In this document: positions 24,314-37,600 of the stretch, in pieces
Position numbering within the stretch: position 1 is the first letter of the stretch
Layout of the letters: every line of letters begins with the position of its first letter
From: Tubiluchus corallicola
Lineage: Eukaryota > Priapulida > Priapulimorpha > Priapulimorphida > Tubiluchidae
Assembly: GCA_030141605.1 (NCBI GenBank)
Contig: JAQGDQ010000036.1
Coordinates: 248,001-312,000, forward strand
Length of the DNA stretch: 64,000 nt
Reading direction: 5' to 3'
Position numbers and translations under genes: made by a program
Notes under the pieces: generated by a model
Seen by the model: the letters and a program-made list of their open reading frames with translations, nothing else
Told to the model about the DNA's origin: nothing
The model's database searches: none

Positions 24314-25442
24314 TATTATATCACATTACCGAGGAAATTAGTACTATAAAAAATTGACATCAAGTTCTCAAATTGATAATCATGTATACTGCTTAGTTGA
24401 AATCTCCAATTTTGCAAATCAGCGACTTAACTCACCATGTATGTTTTCTTTTAGGTTCGAGTTAGGTTTCTTTAAAGGTATTGCAGATAGAAATGAAAAA
24501 CTCGAAAATTCATCTTTGTTTTTTACTTGAAATAGTAGCACTGTGATGTTATAGTTATGAGTTTTTGCTTTGTTGGAGAGAAAATTTGACAGTTTGCTAT
24601 AGCAGTAATAACGCTGTAGGTAGAGTAATTTGATAGGTATGGAGCGTCTCCCAGATATATTAAAAAGTTATCACAATCCAGGCACTTCATTGTTCAAAAG
24701 TTACTAGAATTCAATATTTTTTTTAAACATTGCAGTCTTGGTGAATTAGTTTGTGTATTCACTTTGTTGTGTTTAACGTTTCTTGTAGGAATCTGAAAAA
24801 TTGCACACATCATATGTAAATTGATTTTTGCATTCTCCTAAAAAGTTTGATTTTGACATGTCTTGATTTTTGTGTGTTAACATCATAGTTAAAAGTTATG
24901 CAAAGCGAATAAAAGCATTTATGTGCAGTTGCAAAATTAAGTTTCTGGATGCTAGTTAGTAAATTGATAACAGTTAAACAAAGGTATTTCTGCACATTAT
25001 ATTAAGCAGCTTTCTAAGTATGTTTGCAACAGTAAGATGCTTGTTTAGAATATTTAGATTTCATATTTTGCTGTAAAAGCATTACAGTATTAGTACAACA
25101 AACATTTTTAATGAACAATTTAGAAATTTGATTGTAAAATTTGTGGTTTGAGTTTTTTCATCCTTTGTGTCTAAATAAACTGTTACAACACACCTTTAAT
25201 ACCTCAGTTTATTATGCTATAGTATATGCGAAGTTTGTACACGAACATTATAATGAAATATTGCGCATCTATTCATCATAGAAGTATATTACAGTATATT
25301 TTAACACAACTTGACAATTAAACTAGGATGCTTAATAAGAATAAGGAGAAAATAAAAACTTCAAGTGTGGAGTCAGATACGTAACTTGTCATCTATTGTA
25401 CTTCATTATAAGATAAGTGACTTGTTATTTTAACAAATAATA

Positions 25443-25808
25443 ATGGAACTAAGCAAGGCCCCCAAAAGTATTTCCCGCGTAAACCTACATCAAACAACAC
25501 CAACACCGTATACCACACCCATCACAAGAACTGCATACACTACACTTACCGCATCCACTATGCCACCACTCCACACCAAACCCACCATATCACACTGTGA
25601 TAATGATGATAACGATGACGATGTTGGTGATGATGATAATAATGCAACAACACAGCGAAACCACGTGAACGTTTTGCACGAAGATGAAACTGTGTGTATG
25701 ACATACTATTTGATCCATCCGTCAATGATCAATAATGCAAGAACATTCTACATCATTTTTGTCTACTGCTTCTCAGATGGTAACAGACTAATGGCGCATT
25801 CAGATTAG
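25443..25808 (+). repeat. CA-rich dispersed repeat, copy 1
   Basis: Starts with an ACCACACC/CATACAC-rich low-complexity stretch (to about 25590), then GATGATGACGATGATG triplets (25600-25640), then a unique tail with CAATAATGCAAGAACATTCT and TACTGCTTCTCAGAT. The tail matches the inverted copy at 42700-42780 closely and a third copy near 43445-43510, so this is one repeat family. The 121-codon frame spanning it is a by-product. Confidence 0.8.
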
Positions 25809-25978
25809 CTAGTTTACTCGCCAAGTAACTCACAAGCATGTTCAGACTAGAGAACAAAACTTCCTGCGACTTTCCGACAGTAAGCTCGAACTGACACCTA
25901 CCTCTCTATTCACTGCAAGAAGTGTCGATAGTGACTCGCCGAGGCTTTCACACTTCCCGTTTTTTCTAGTAAACATTT

Positions 25979-26290
25979 CTAGCTTTCATTCCTTATAGAC
26001 CGTTTGCTCCTCTCTTTAGCAGTGTGCACATTTCTCCTGAACAGATGCACAACTTTATTTTTTTCTGGAGGCTGATGTGCAAGTTTTTTTACGCAAAATT
26101 TGGGTGGGTGGATAAAGTTGTTTTGTGGTTTGCCCTTTGTAAAATCTGTCACATCCTTGACAGGCATATTTGTATACGACATGGGACAGAGTAAGTTTGG
26201 ATCAAGGTTACCTTCTCTGAGACCATGAGGCAACTTCAGTTTAGAATTAATGAGAATATAACACCTAATAGTGCACTGTTTTTCAAACAT
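25979..26290 (-). CDS. Orphan 103-codon ORF, unknown
   Basis: ATG-to-TAG frame of 103 codons on minus, rich in Lys/Arg/Pro, with three cysteines and no recognisable domain, signal peptide or membrane segment. It sits between a dispersed repeat and the SPIDR gene, with no visible promoter or poly(A) signal. It may be a transposon remnant or a chance frame; reported only because it is ATG-started and not simple-sequence. Confidence 0.2.
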   Translation of the reverse strand: MFEKQCTIRCYILINSKLKLPHGLREGNLDPNLLCPMSYTNMPVKDVTDFTKGKPQNNFIHPPKFCVKKLAHQPPEKNKVVHLFRRNVHTAKERSKRSIRNES

Positions 26291-26419
26291 AGTCCCAACT
26301 GTAATGTTGCTGTTTTGAAGGAAGATTTTTCTGTTTTAGATGTTATAGTCAGTAAATTTAGTTTGCTCTTAAAGGATACATATTTCATAACATTGCTGGT
26401 CCTACACTAAACTAAAAAA

Positions 26420-28180
26420 TGGAGGAATATAGGTATAATTTTATTGTTGAATAATTTGGAATTGACTTTCCATCCTTGTTTGAAATATGAGGTTGTTTTG
26501 AATAATTTAAAGCCTATGATACACTAAGACAGCTGTGACTGGTAACCAGCAGCTGCAGCTTTCACCTACCAACGTTCTGATGATACACCAAAGTGCGCCA
26601 AATGACGGCGTGCAACCACATATTTGTAGATTATTAGAAATCAACACTAATATAATAAAACAAAAAAGAAAGTAATACCTAAATACCTATTTTATCAAAA
26701 AGTTAACGATTATAACCTTGTTTAAATCTTCCCTATAGCAAAAAATTCATTTATTTGCTACTCATTCTTCATCATAAAGAAGGAAATTTATCCAAGTGTT
26801 GTATGAAGTCAAAATAATGTTCTAGTTATGCACATTATACGAAGGGTAAAGATAATCTAGACAAAATAAAGCTAAAGTCACCAAACTTTTTATTATGTGT
26901 TAAACAATAAGATAGTAAATATATGAATGGCAATTTTTTAACATTAATTTTACTAATGAAATTTTAGAACAAATATCGGTATGTCAATTCTTGACTGAAA
27001 AGTGCAGTTTCTAGTCCTTTTTGCTACAAAAATGTTCTAAGGTGGATGAAACTCTCAACTATTTAAGTAATTTTATTCTAAAGCTGCGATATTTCCTTTT
27101 TTGTATATTTTGTGCTTTTATTGTAGATTTATGTCATATACTATATCAAATTTAATGGCCAACTTAATGTTGTTGTTATGTAATTATACAAGTATAGCAT
27201 TTCATAAATAGAGCAGAATGTTATCGCGTGACTAAAGGCTGGGTTATTATTGAATGATTGTTGATGCCGCCTATCTTTGTTTGACTGGCGACTTAGTATC
27301 ACACATCGAAAATATACATGTTCTATTTTTTGCTGACAATCACTAAATGTGATAGCTGAGCATGGTCGCCAAACCCTTTAGGGTATCATAAGTACTAGCA
27401 TAGTTTAGAACGTAAAATAGTTGCCCAGTTGTCTTGTGGTAAATGTTTTATTTACATGTATATTTTATAATGGAGTTTCGTACTCTGAAACATCAATAAA
27501 GTGCCTCGTTATTGTATGTGATATATATATATGTATGTATGCATTTGTGCATTTGTTATTTAATGACACAGCTAAAAATACTACTAAAGCTGAAATGCTT
27601 TATTGTGTGTGTCACATACTGTTTTCTTGTCAGATAGATAATGATAATACATGTCCTTTATAGTTTCCTTTTTAACCTATTAACACTATATGTACTCAAA
27701 TTGTTTAAAACATGCATTATGCAAATCAAAAAGTTCTGCATTGTTCACTTGAGCCTATTTTATGAATTCGAAATACGAACACAAGCACATTGTACGTTAT
27801 ACAATTTACCCTCAACGTATTTGTTCAATTTCTTCTTTAAAATAGTGCATTCATCATGTGCAGCTATTATGTTACCTATACATTTGATTTTGCATTTTAT
27901 TGCAAAATTGCAGAAAAACTATGAAATAGATGTGTTTTTAGAACCTTTTGTAGTCTGAGCCTATAATTCTAATAGCATTATTACACCGAACAAATAGCTA
28001 AAAATTAGGGCAACTATAGGCCTACTAACTAAATTTAGTTGATTCATCTTTTTCAAGTTGGCATACCTTACTTGAGATGTAATAATTTTTAATTCATTGA
28101 ATGCAATATCTGTAATTGCTTGCAATACTACCTTGTGGCATTCAATGTGCTTACTATATTGTTTATGTCAAATTAATTTC
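26420..28180. other. Intergenic upstream of SPIDR, no gene seen
   Basis: AT-rich DNA with short frames only. A SPIDR promoter or first non-coding exon should lie here or within 28184-28332, but I cannot pinpoint it. Confidence 0.4.
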
Positions 28181-28332
28181 CAGATTTGATAAAGCGAGAC
28201 CTTGCATTAAGAAATATTTGGTGTTGTAAATACATTTTATCACATAACAATACTGCCAATACACTGATAAAGAATGCCTTTTCACATTGGTTTCAAAGTA
28301 TTATTTTTAGACGTTTTGACTTGTTTACACAG

Positions 28333-28651
28333 ATGGAAAAGGTAATCGATGATGAAGATTTGCAAGAGGCCTGTTTGTGTCTGCCTGTATCACCCAAAAG
28401 AAGTCGGCGGACATTTCTCAGAAGATATCGCAAAAGTTTAGACTCGTTGTCAAATGAATGGGTTAAAAGAAAGGAAGGTTTTAGTGTACATCAAAATGCT
28501 ACTGCTTGTAAAAGGAATGTTATGATGCAAAACAGAGAAAAAATATCCTGTTGGAAAATTAAGTTTGATGAGCAAGACGACCAACAAATTTTAGATAAAA
28601 GGTTTTCATGGTACAGCAGAAAACTATTTAAAGGCAAGGATTGTGCAGAAG
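28333..28651 (+). CDS. SPIDR exon 1 (first coding exon found)
   Basis: Encodes residues 1-106: a basic segment (SPKRSRRTFLRRYRKSL) then Lys/Asp-rich sequence. Donor GAAG|GTACTT; ends in phase 1. Start is the least certain part of the model. Confidence 0.75.
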
Positions 28652-31600
28652 GTACTTAAACTGGCCTTGGTGGTAAAGTTGTTTCTAGTAATGTTTGACA
28701 ATTTTGGTAGCTGGAAAAACATTAAAAACATTTCTTGTTATTTTACATGTTCCACTATTAAGTTTGTTTTCTTTTGCTTACAGAGATACCTTTTAGATTA
28801 AAATTGACTTGTCCAACATTGTCTTAATGCAATTTATGACTTTGTGATGTGCATTATCTTTGTGGTACAGGTAATTTGAAAGATTTGCCAGTTACAATAG
28901 ATGAAGAGTCCGACAGTGAGGAAAAATGTGTAGCTCCTCTGATTGAAGCATGTGTCTCAAGTCAACTACTTCATAATGAAGAGATAGTGGTAAATTTATT
29001 ACAACTAAAAACCTGAAATATATGTTATTAGTTACTCAGTGTTGTAGCTAAAAATGCTGCATTTTCAATACAAATAAACCTTTAGGCAGTGGGGTAGTTA
29101 GAGCTTGTGGCACTCGGGGCATCATTCAAATTTAACGTGCATCCACTTTGTGTAATGCTTACATTGAAGTAACCTTTAGTGGAAGATTAGCAGATCTCTT
29201 CCTGGCGTTATTCCTGCTAGTGTCGCAGACTTCATAATTAATGCACTTTTTTAATTTATTTCTCTTAAGAAAAATTAAAAGAAAAGCAAATGTGTGAGAG
29301 GTGAGCATGTGCAGAACAAGGATAAAAACTATCAATTGCAGTTTTTGTTATCTAGTCCAGATATGTCGGTCTGGATAACCCCATGTATCTAGCATAACTC
29401 CCCATCCCTTAGCTGCTTTTAGGCCTACAAATTGTTTATGAGCCTTATTAATTACTACTAAGTAATACAAACTCCTATGTGCCACAGTGTGTGTGTTATA
29501 AGCATTAAAACTCGAGTATTCTGCATTCAATTGCATTAAGGGCTTAACAAGCCAGTTTCATAACAATCTTTTGCTTTAGCATTTTGAAGGGACAATCTCA
29601 GAGTATGAATCAGAAGAAGAAGATTTAAACAAGGACATAATAGAGGTGACCATTTTTTTGTATTTTTTATGCTTCTCGATTTAAATGTAGCAAAATGTGA
29701 GTACAAACTTATACTTTGTATATATTTTTAGCCTTCTCAGGATTTAGCATCAGCTACAATTCTCGAAGCCACACAGTCTCCTCAGAGTAATACAGAAATT
29801 ATTATTCGAAAAAAGGGTTCCGAATGGCTTAAGACTGTGAACTGGTCTGCAACACCTGTTAAGTCTGCTACGCCTTCTCCACCTGATGATTCAACTAAAA
29901 AGAAACCACGATTTGTGAAGTGGGTATACTGCTATAATAATTATGCATGCTCTTCTCAACCTTTTTGTGGTCTCTTTTCTCACTTAATTTGCTTTTTAAC
30001 ACTCATTTTGTGTTATAATAATTGATTTTTTTGTCAAAGATGAAAATTCCATTTTTGGTCATGAACTGAAATTTATGAGATTGTTCTTGTTAGGTTTAAT
30101 AATTGCATTATGTTGTAAAATAGCAATTTTTACATGCACTACCAAAGTCTTGCAGTAGGCCTGGTGTGTGGATATTGTCTTCAAGCTATAACTGCATTGG
30201 AATAAATACAGTAAAATGAAATAACATAACACTCACTTAATTAAACTTTTGCAAAACCTGTGTAAAAGAGAGGTAATGTGGAAAAACTTTTATTTGAACC
30301 TTGTTTATAATCCAAACATCCTTCGTTTGCACATTTTCCCCCTGATCATAATGTGTTTTCAAAAATTAAGAAACGTGGGTTTAATCCATCATAAACTGAC
30401 ATTCTTGAAATTCAAGTTTTCTAAAATTTAAATGAATCCATTTGTTTATATTATGTGGCTATATTTTTGTTTTTTGTGGCAGAGGTGCTTTAGCGGAAAA
30501 GTTGCGCAAGTTAGAGAAAAGGGAATGCGCTGAGTTCTCTTTCTGGAAACACAGTTATAGCCATGCTTCATCAAACGCTACAGGTACTGATAACAACTAA
30601 AGATTTAACAAAACAATTGATTAAAGACATTAAACTGACAGTGAAAAGCATTGTGTTTGCGAGTGATAGTAACCTGTTCCAGGTTTTCACAGTTTTGGCG
30701 AAGCAATTTGTCGCAGTTATTCCTTACCTCGCTTTTTACTGTTTAGTATGAGAAAGAATGTGTAGCTTATTGAGCTTATTTTTTTTACTTTTAAGCACCT
30801 GCCAGAATTTGGTACACAAAGATGGGACCTGCTATAAATGTTAAATGGTTGTAGCTCTTTATGAAGTATAATCTTCTAAGATGAGACACGGAATTGATGG
30901 AACTGTCTTAAAGCCACTTTTAAATGCATTTACATCCTAGGGATGTGCATGAATAATAGTCTATTTGAAGTTTCAAGTGTTTTTTACTATTCATATAACA
31001 AAATGCTATTCCATTGTTCTATGTACACTATATCGACCCACTCCTTACGGCATCAGAAGGCTTCGAGCTTAGTATTGGAACATTCTGACAAAGTTTATTC
31101 AAACACCGTAGTATCGTTATACGTTGGTTTGCTCATTATGCAAAAGCAAATTAAATTATCAAAAATCAACAAGCTCTATGTCAAAACATCTACACTCACA
31201 GCTCGTTTTCCAATGCATGGTGCATAATGCTACATTTCAGTTCAGACAACAGTGTGGGTGCAGGTAAATTTATCTTTCCAGGGGCCATGGCTCAAAAATT
31301 AACATAGTTCAGCCCAAGTAAAAGCTTGGTGTGCCTAAATTTATTATTGCAACTAAACAATTAATGTACAATGTAATACAGTAACTGCTGCTAGGTTTAT
31401 TTGTTTCTACGTATGTGTTACCGCGATGAGTGTGGAAGGAAAATATTTCAGGGTTGAATATTCGTTTATTTGAATTATTTTTCCTAATAATATATTATTC
31501 GAAATTCCTACTCCTAATGCATCCTCCTTCAACAACAGTGATGCAGGTCATATGGAGCTACACTGAAGCAGTTTTCTAACTGATCACTGCTTAATAATTT

Positions 31601-34600
31601 CTTCTTGACTTCTCATCCTCAAGATCAACGTATAACAAACAGCCTTGAGCAACACTTTGTTTTTTTGTCATAAAATGTGTATTTTGTTTTCACTAAGAAT
31701 TTTCTGATTTTTGTTTCAGACAACTCCAAAGTAATTCTGGTGAAGATTAGAGACATCCATATTGGGTACTCGCTTTGTCATGCTTTGTGTGATATAGTCA
31801 CCAGTCATCATGCTAAAAGGATTGAAGCTTTTGAAGGGACTGACGAGTCTCAACATGATTCCGCAGATAGTCCTGTCTTCAAGAACACATCATCGGCAGA
31901 CCATATTCAAATAAATACAGATACTACTGATGAAACACAGAAATTAGTAAACACAGCACTAGATACGTGTATGTTAGATAAATCTAGTAGTCCTGTATTC
32001 AATGGAAGCATGGCATCGTTACCAGTGTGCATTAAGACTGATTTAAAAGTGAAGCCTTCAGCTTGTAAAGAACTTTTTAAAGAAATAAAGTTTGGCAGTG
32101 CAGCTTTTCAAGAAAAGTCATTTGAGGACACCAGTTATTGCAAAACAGATGACACCTCAGAATGCCATGTTCCCAGTAGCTCTTCTTGCACATCAGTTTT
32201 ATTTTCACAACGTAGAGCTGTGCAACTTCGTCTTCATGTAGGTGATCTAGTAAAAATTCATCCACCCTGGTACGTATAGCAAGATGCCCATCAGTGCCAT
32301 TTTACTTTTTAATAAACATTCAAAGTTAATTTTTTAATGCGTCATAATTTTTCTTTTTTGATTAGTATTACACACACGTACACATGCATGCACGCAGCAC
32401 ACACACACACACATACACACACACGATTGTCCTGTTTTAACTTGTTCTAAGCATGTTTTACACTTTTTGTACTCTTTCCACTTAGTTCTTAGTTTTTAGC
32501 AGTCTAATTTTTACGTTTAAATGCAGATTCATCAGTCGAGCACAAGATGAGAGATTTACTAACATGCTAATTCTTGCTGACAAGCCACCGTGTACGAGAA
32601 CGTCAGTGACTCAAATATGTGACTGCTGAATCTTTGCTGATATTAAAGTTACATGTATTGCATTTTTTGACTTAGCAAACAGTTTATCATATACAAAGGG
32701 TAATGGCATTATGGATAAACAACACACAATTTATGCGAGTTGCCTTAATTATATGAAAACTAAGAAAGTAATGCATTTCACTGAAAAGCTTTTTGCAAGC
32801 AGTTTTTCAAGTTCCAAGCGTAGTGGTTTCATAAATAAACAATATGCACTGTAATAACAAGGAAAATACTACTTAATATGTGTATTCCGTTTATAAAACC
32901 GCTGCTTAATAAATCCATTTAGCTTCGCACTAAGGTGGATTTATTAAGCAATGTATACTGTATATCTAGTGTGTGTGTGTGTGTATGTCTGTTTATACTA
33001 ATATATATATATGTGTATTAAAAGTTTTGGAAGGAGTTTACGTATCCCCACACAATTTAAATACCTAATCCCAACCCTTACCCTAATCTGCTTGACGAAC
33101 TAATCTCTTGTGTATGAGGAATTGTAAATTTTAGCCAGAATTTTAAGTCACATTCTTAGATTTTTCTAAGTTTAAAAACAAGTTGAAAAAAATAAGTGTC
33201 AGAAAAAATTTTGTGTCACTATTGTTGATATTTATAGTTTTATATGTCCACCATTTTCACTGCAAACTAGGCGAAGGCATTGCTTCCAACAGCTAGTACA
33301 GTGTTTTACCTCTAAAGGCCATGTATTTGTACCCAGCACTTGACTATTTTGCCTTAACTTCCTCTACTTCAAACAGCTCTGTGCGGTTCACACACTTTCT
33401 TTTTAAGGATTTCCAGATACTGTAGTCCAAAGGATTAAGTCCCATTTTTTTTCTTGATAATAAATCTTTATCTTTTGCAGTGAAAACCATGATTTCCTTA
33501 TTGCTTTACAGCTGTGCCTGGAGTGCTTTATTCATTAAAAAATTCTAACATTTAAAAGTTTTTTGGCCCTGGTCCTAACTTAAAATTGACTAAAACTATA
33601 AACTCGTAGCTTTCATAACAAAAAGTTAACGCACTGTGATATTGTGATATCATGCTGTGAAATTTCAATTTTATATCGCACTTACCTCTAATATTATTGT
33701 AGTTTTGCTCGTTTATTAATTTACAAGAACTTTTATTTAAAAGGAACACCGGTCTACACTAGTAAGTTAGCTTGAAGGACTTTAGTTTTCTGTGCTTATA
33801 TTTATATTCTTGCTTTCTAGTTGTAGTCTCTGACTCACAGTGAGCATAGTTAGGAGCTATTTGTTTAAAAAATTACTTCCAAGCATTAAATGTCTTCACT
33901 AATGTTTTTAATCTTATTGTGAGTTGTTGAGTGTTTTTAAGTCAACAGCAGGTTTTGCTTTAATTTCATTTGATTTCATTGGTTATTAAAATTTTAGGCG
34001 AAGACTTAAAATGGCTGATTTTGGCGTATCAATCATATTTTGCACGGATAATTCTGAAATTGTGACTACATGCGAAACGGATTTGACTTCAAGTTTTATT
34101 TGCAAAGTAGATGCTGTTTGGCAGTGCCCGTGCTTGAATGGTATGTTGCTGATGGGATTTTACTATTACTGGACCAGTATCCATGTGTTTTATAATTTGT
34201 GAAAGTCTATGATTGTAGTTTCAGTTTGTGAGCAATCGTGCATGTGATATATGCAGTTTTCTAGCCACATGCTTTTATTAAATGTGCACGAAAATTTCAA
34301 ATTGTTTAGGTAAGGTAATGTTACTGGAAACATGTACTTCTGTTAATGCCGTGTTTGTATGTGCCAACTGAGATGCTGTCTCACGTTTTAAGATGATGTT
34401 TATAGAAATTTATTTAGCTGTTATTTTTGTTTTTTGCTTTCAAAATTTATGATGATTTTGTGCCATCAAAAAGTCTGACAACTATAGTATCTATATACAC
34501 TGGTATGTATATGTTGTTTAGAATACCATTTACAATTATCACTGAAAGTACTACTGTGTCAAAGTTTAGGTTTCTAGTTACTCTACAAGCTAAGTTACGG

Positions 34601-37600
34601 CCCTCTAAAGTGACTAGCAAAACCCGGCAAATTTTGACCTGACCACCTTGATACAGTCGACCCTCGTTAAACCGGACCCCGTTAGCCCGGATATCGGATA
34701 AGACGGACGTTATCCGTGGTAAAGGAAACTGACCAATTTCCGACCGAGCTGGAGTGCTAAACACAACACGGCCTACCAATTCACCACGAGCCACTGACGG
34801 GCCGAAGCGGCTCGCGGTGCCGCCCAGGCTGCTACGATTCCCGCTAAAATTCAGTTTGCTTACCCCATCGAAAGCACTCACTAATTTCTTTATCTTCACA
34901 GGTTAACTATTTTAAAGTAATATACAGTATAGTATATAGTGCAATGTATATAGGCTTTATTAAGGTGATTATTCCTGTGTAATATAAACTATATATTGGC
35001 ATATCGGATAAATCGGACAATCGGCTAAACCGGACCCCCCCCCCAATTTTTCTGGTTTAACGAGGGTTGACTGTATTTATATTGCTGCTCGCTAATCTCA
35101 TTTCCATTAAGGTGTAACGTTTCTCCATTCCTTTCATTCTCACTCACTCACTCTCTCTCTCTCCTCTCTTCCCTCTTTTCTTTCTTTTCTCTCTTACTCT
35201 CTTTCTCTGTTCCATACATGTATTTGATTTTTTTATCATTTAGGTAAAGGATACAGACTGTTAAGAAAAAAATCTGGTTTAATGCATGAGACGTAAACAG
35301 GGCCGGCTCTAGGTAATTTGACGCCTCAGGCAGAAGTATTTTTATTATCCCTTCCTCAATGGTTGGCCCCTTCCCCTACCCCATAAAATTGAATTTATGA
35401 CCCCACTGCAGGTTCAGGGCCTTCAGGTGCAATCAAATTTCTGCTACTTTTGGCCAGCTTTTCCTTCAGCCTTTCCATTAGAAAATTATAGAAACCCTAA
35501 ATCCTTTTTTCATTTGTCCATTAATTTCGCTAGCTTCATCATCTTCACAACCATAATTCTGATCAGGTTGCAAATACTTCAGATAATACTAGAGATTCTT
35601 ATTGCTGGTCAATGTCACCATTCGCCAGCTTTTTTACCTTTGTTTCTTGTATTCCACTCCTGAAGAATTCGATACTTATAGGTTTATCTACCATAATTAG
35701 ATAAGGGCTATTGCAAGAAGCTTTTTTCGTAACAGAAGGCTATTACTTTACACAAATTCTTAGCTCTGCTGCTCTATGTATACAACAGAAAGTGTGGAAA
35801 AAAGCAGAGAAATGCATCAGTAGAGTCTGAATGAATTGACGTAATCTCAGGAAATCAGAATGGTAGCGTTGATGAATCGTTGCAATGGGAAATTAATGCT
35901 AGTAGTTCATGTCATTTAATTAAAGTCTTATGCACTTAACCAATTACACATACATTATGTTATTACTTATGCTGAACTTAAAAATTTAAAAACATTTCCA
36001 GAATTTGGCACCCTAGGCAACTGCCTAGTTTGCCTAGTGGTAGAGCTGACCCTGTACGTAAATGGGTTGTTTAGTTTATTCCTTTTCTTTTATGTACAGA
36101 TGCTAGTCTTGAAGCTGATGACTGTCCTGCAGCTTTGGAAGCAGCAAGTTATTCATTTTCACAATCTGTAAGTGACAGTATTTTACATTTGTTTATCCTA
36201 ATAAGTTTATAATAGAAGTTTATATTTAGCATTCTACATGTAAGCTACGCAAGTCTGGAACTGTGGCTGGAATTATTTACTAAAGTAAAATAATACGTCT
36301 TTGTTACTTGTTTGCTAGAATGAAATAAATTGTTGTACTGCTTTTTATTTTGCAACAGTGATATGCTAATATATTGATAAAATGCGCAAAATGCGACTAG
36401 ATTCTTCTAATTATATCTGCTTGCCATTTCTTCTCTTCAAATCCTAGTAAAAGAAAAAAGAAAGCAGCAGGTTAATTAGTAAGCTATATTCATTTTTACT
36501 ATTATTGACTAGTTAAAAAGGTAAATTTAGTGTTTACCATTTTTTAATTAAAAAGGTTTTAAGTTTCAGTTTGCAGGTCTGTATGATATACATACTTGTT
36601 TCTTTTTATTGTTCTGCTAAAAAAATTGTTGAATGATCCTCAAATTCTACAGTAGTATTAAACAACAAAAGCGATTAAGAAAAAGAAAGATCAAGAAGAA
36701 AAGCTAAGAAAAGAGTGGATGAAAAAGAAAGATCGAGAAGCAGATTGAAAGGAAAAAGGGAGAGCAGCAAAGAAGCAAAGCACAAACCATCTTGTCACCA
36801 CTAATTTTCAAACGACTGTTTTCGGGATCGATCTGACCTCTCAAAAAGTTCTTCTCACAAAGCATCTCTAAACTGTATACATGCATGCATCACTTCTCTA
36901 GCTTTGTTTTTCCAATAGTGCTTTACGATCATGACGCATAGACAGTGATGAAGAGATATGCATAGTAACTTCTTCATAGAATATGTTCTGCTGAATGTTT
37001 TAAACAACAATAAGTATAACACAGTTTCATAAGTTTGTGTTATTATCAAGGCTGCTTTATTTTATTCTTTGTCACTGGTATAAATACTATTTTTTTTGTG
37101 TATTATATCTATATAAGGTGAAAAATAATCATCATGAGTTAATAAATAGCCTGATTAAGAATGTGTTAAGGTGCAACTGGATGGCAGAGTTGGGGGTTTC
37201 GTACAAGTAATTACATTTTGTGAATGTTACAAAGTTATTATAAGCTACCAAAAGCTTTATTAAAATACCGAAGCTATTTCATCCCTTACAGGCCTGTGTA
37301 CATATATATATTGTTGAATTATACTCAAAATCTACAGTAGTAGTAAACAGCAAGATGAATTGAGAAAAAGACATGCCGAGAAGAAAACCTAAGTAAAGAA
37401 TAGAAGAGAAAGAAAGATCAAGATGTATATACATACGTATACATGTAAATAAACAAATATAAAGTGTTTTGAAAAGCTATGCATTGTGTTTTAATATTAT
37501 TATAATATATTATGTTAATATCCTTGCCAGATATGTTCTTAGTTAATTTTACGTTTTTTTTATAATCTATTTTATGTTTACTAGCTCAACTTTTATTGAA

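Noticed and set aside
28184-28332. N-terminal extension of SPIDR from an acceptor at 28183
   Set aside because: The extra 50 codons are unlike SPIDR, and the ATG at 28333 sits right behind its own AG acceptor. Kept only as an alternative.
32527-32630. Candidate SPIDR exon after TTTAAATGCAG with an open frame of about 34 codons
   Set aside because: Joining it to exon 6 (phase 2, TG|) makes TGA. Only the 33998 exon restores TGG and continues with family-like sequence.
34447-34899. 150-codon minus-strand ORF
   Set aside because: Spans the left end of the pogo-like MITE and flanking intron; no domain, not a gene.
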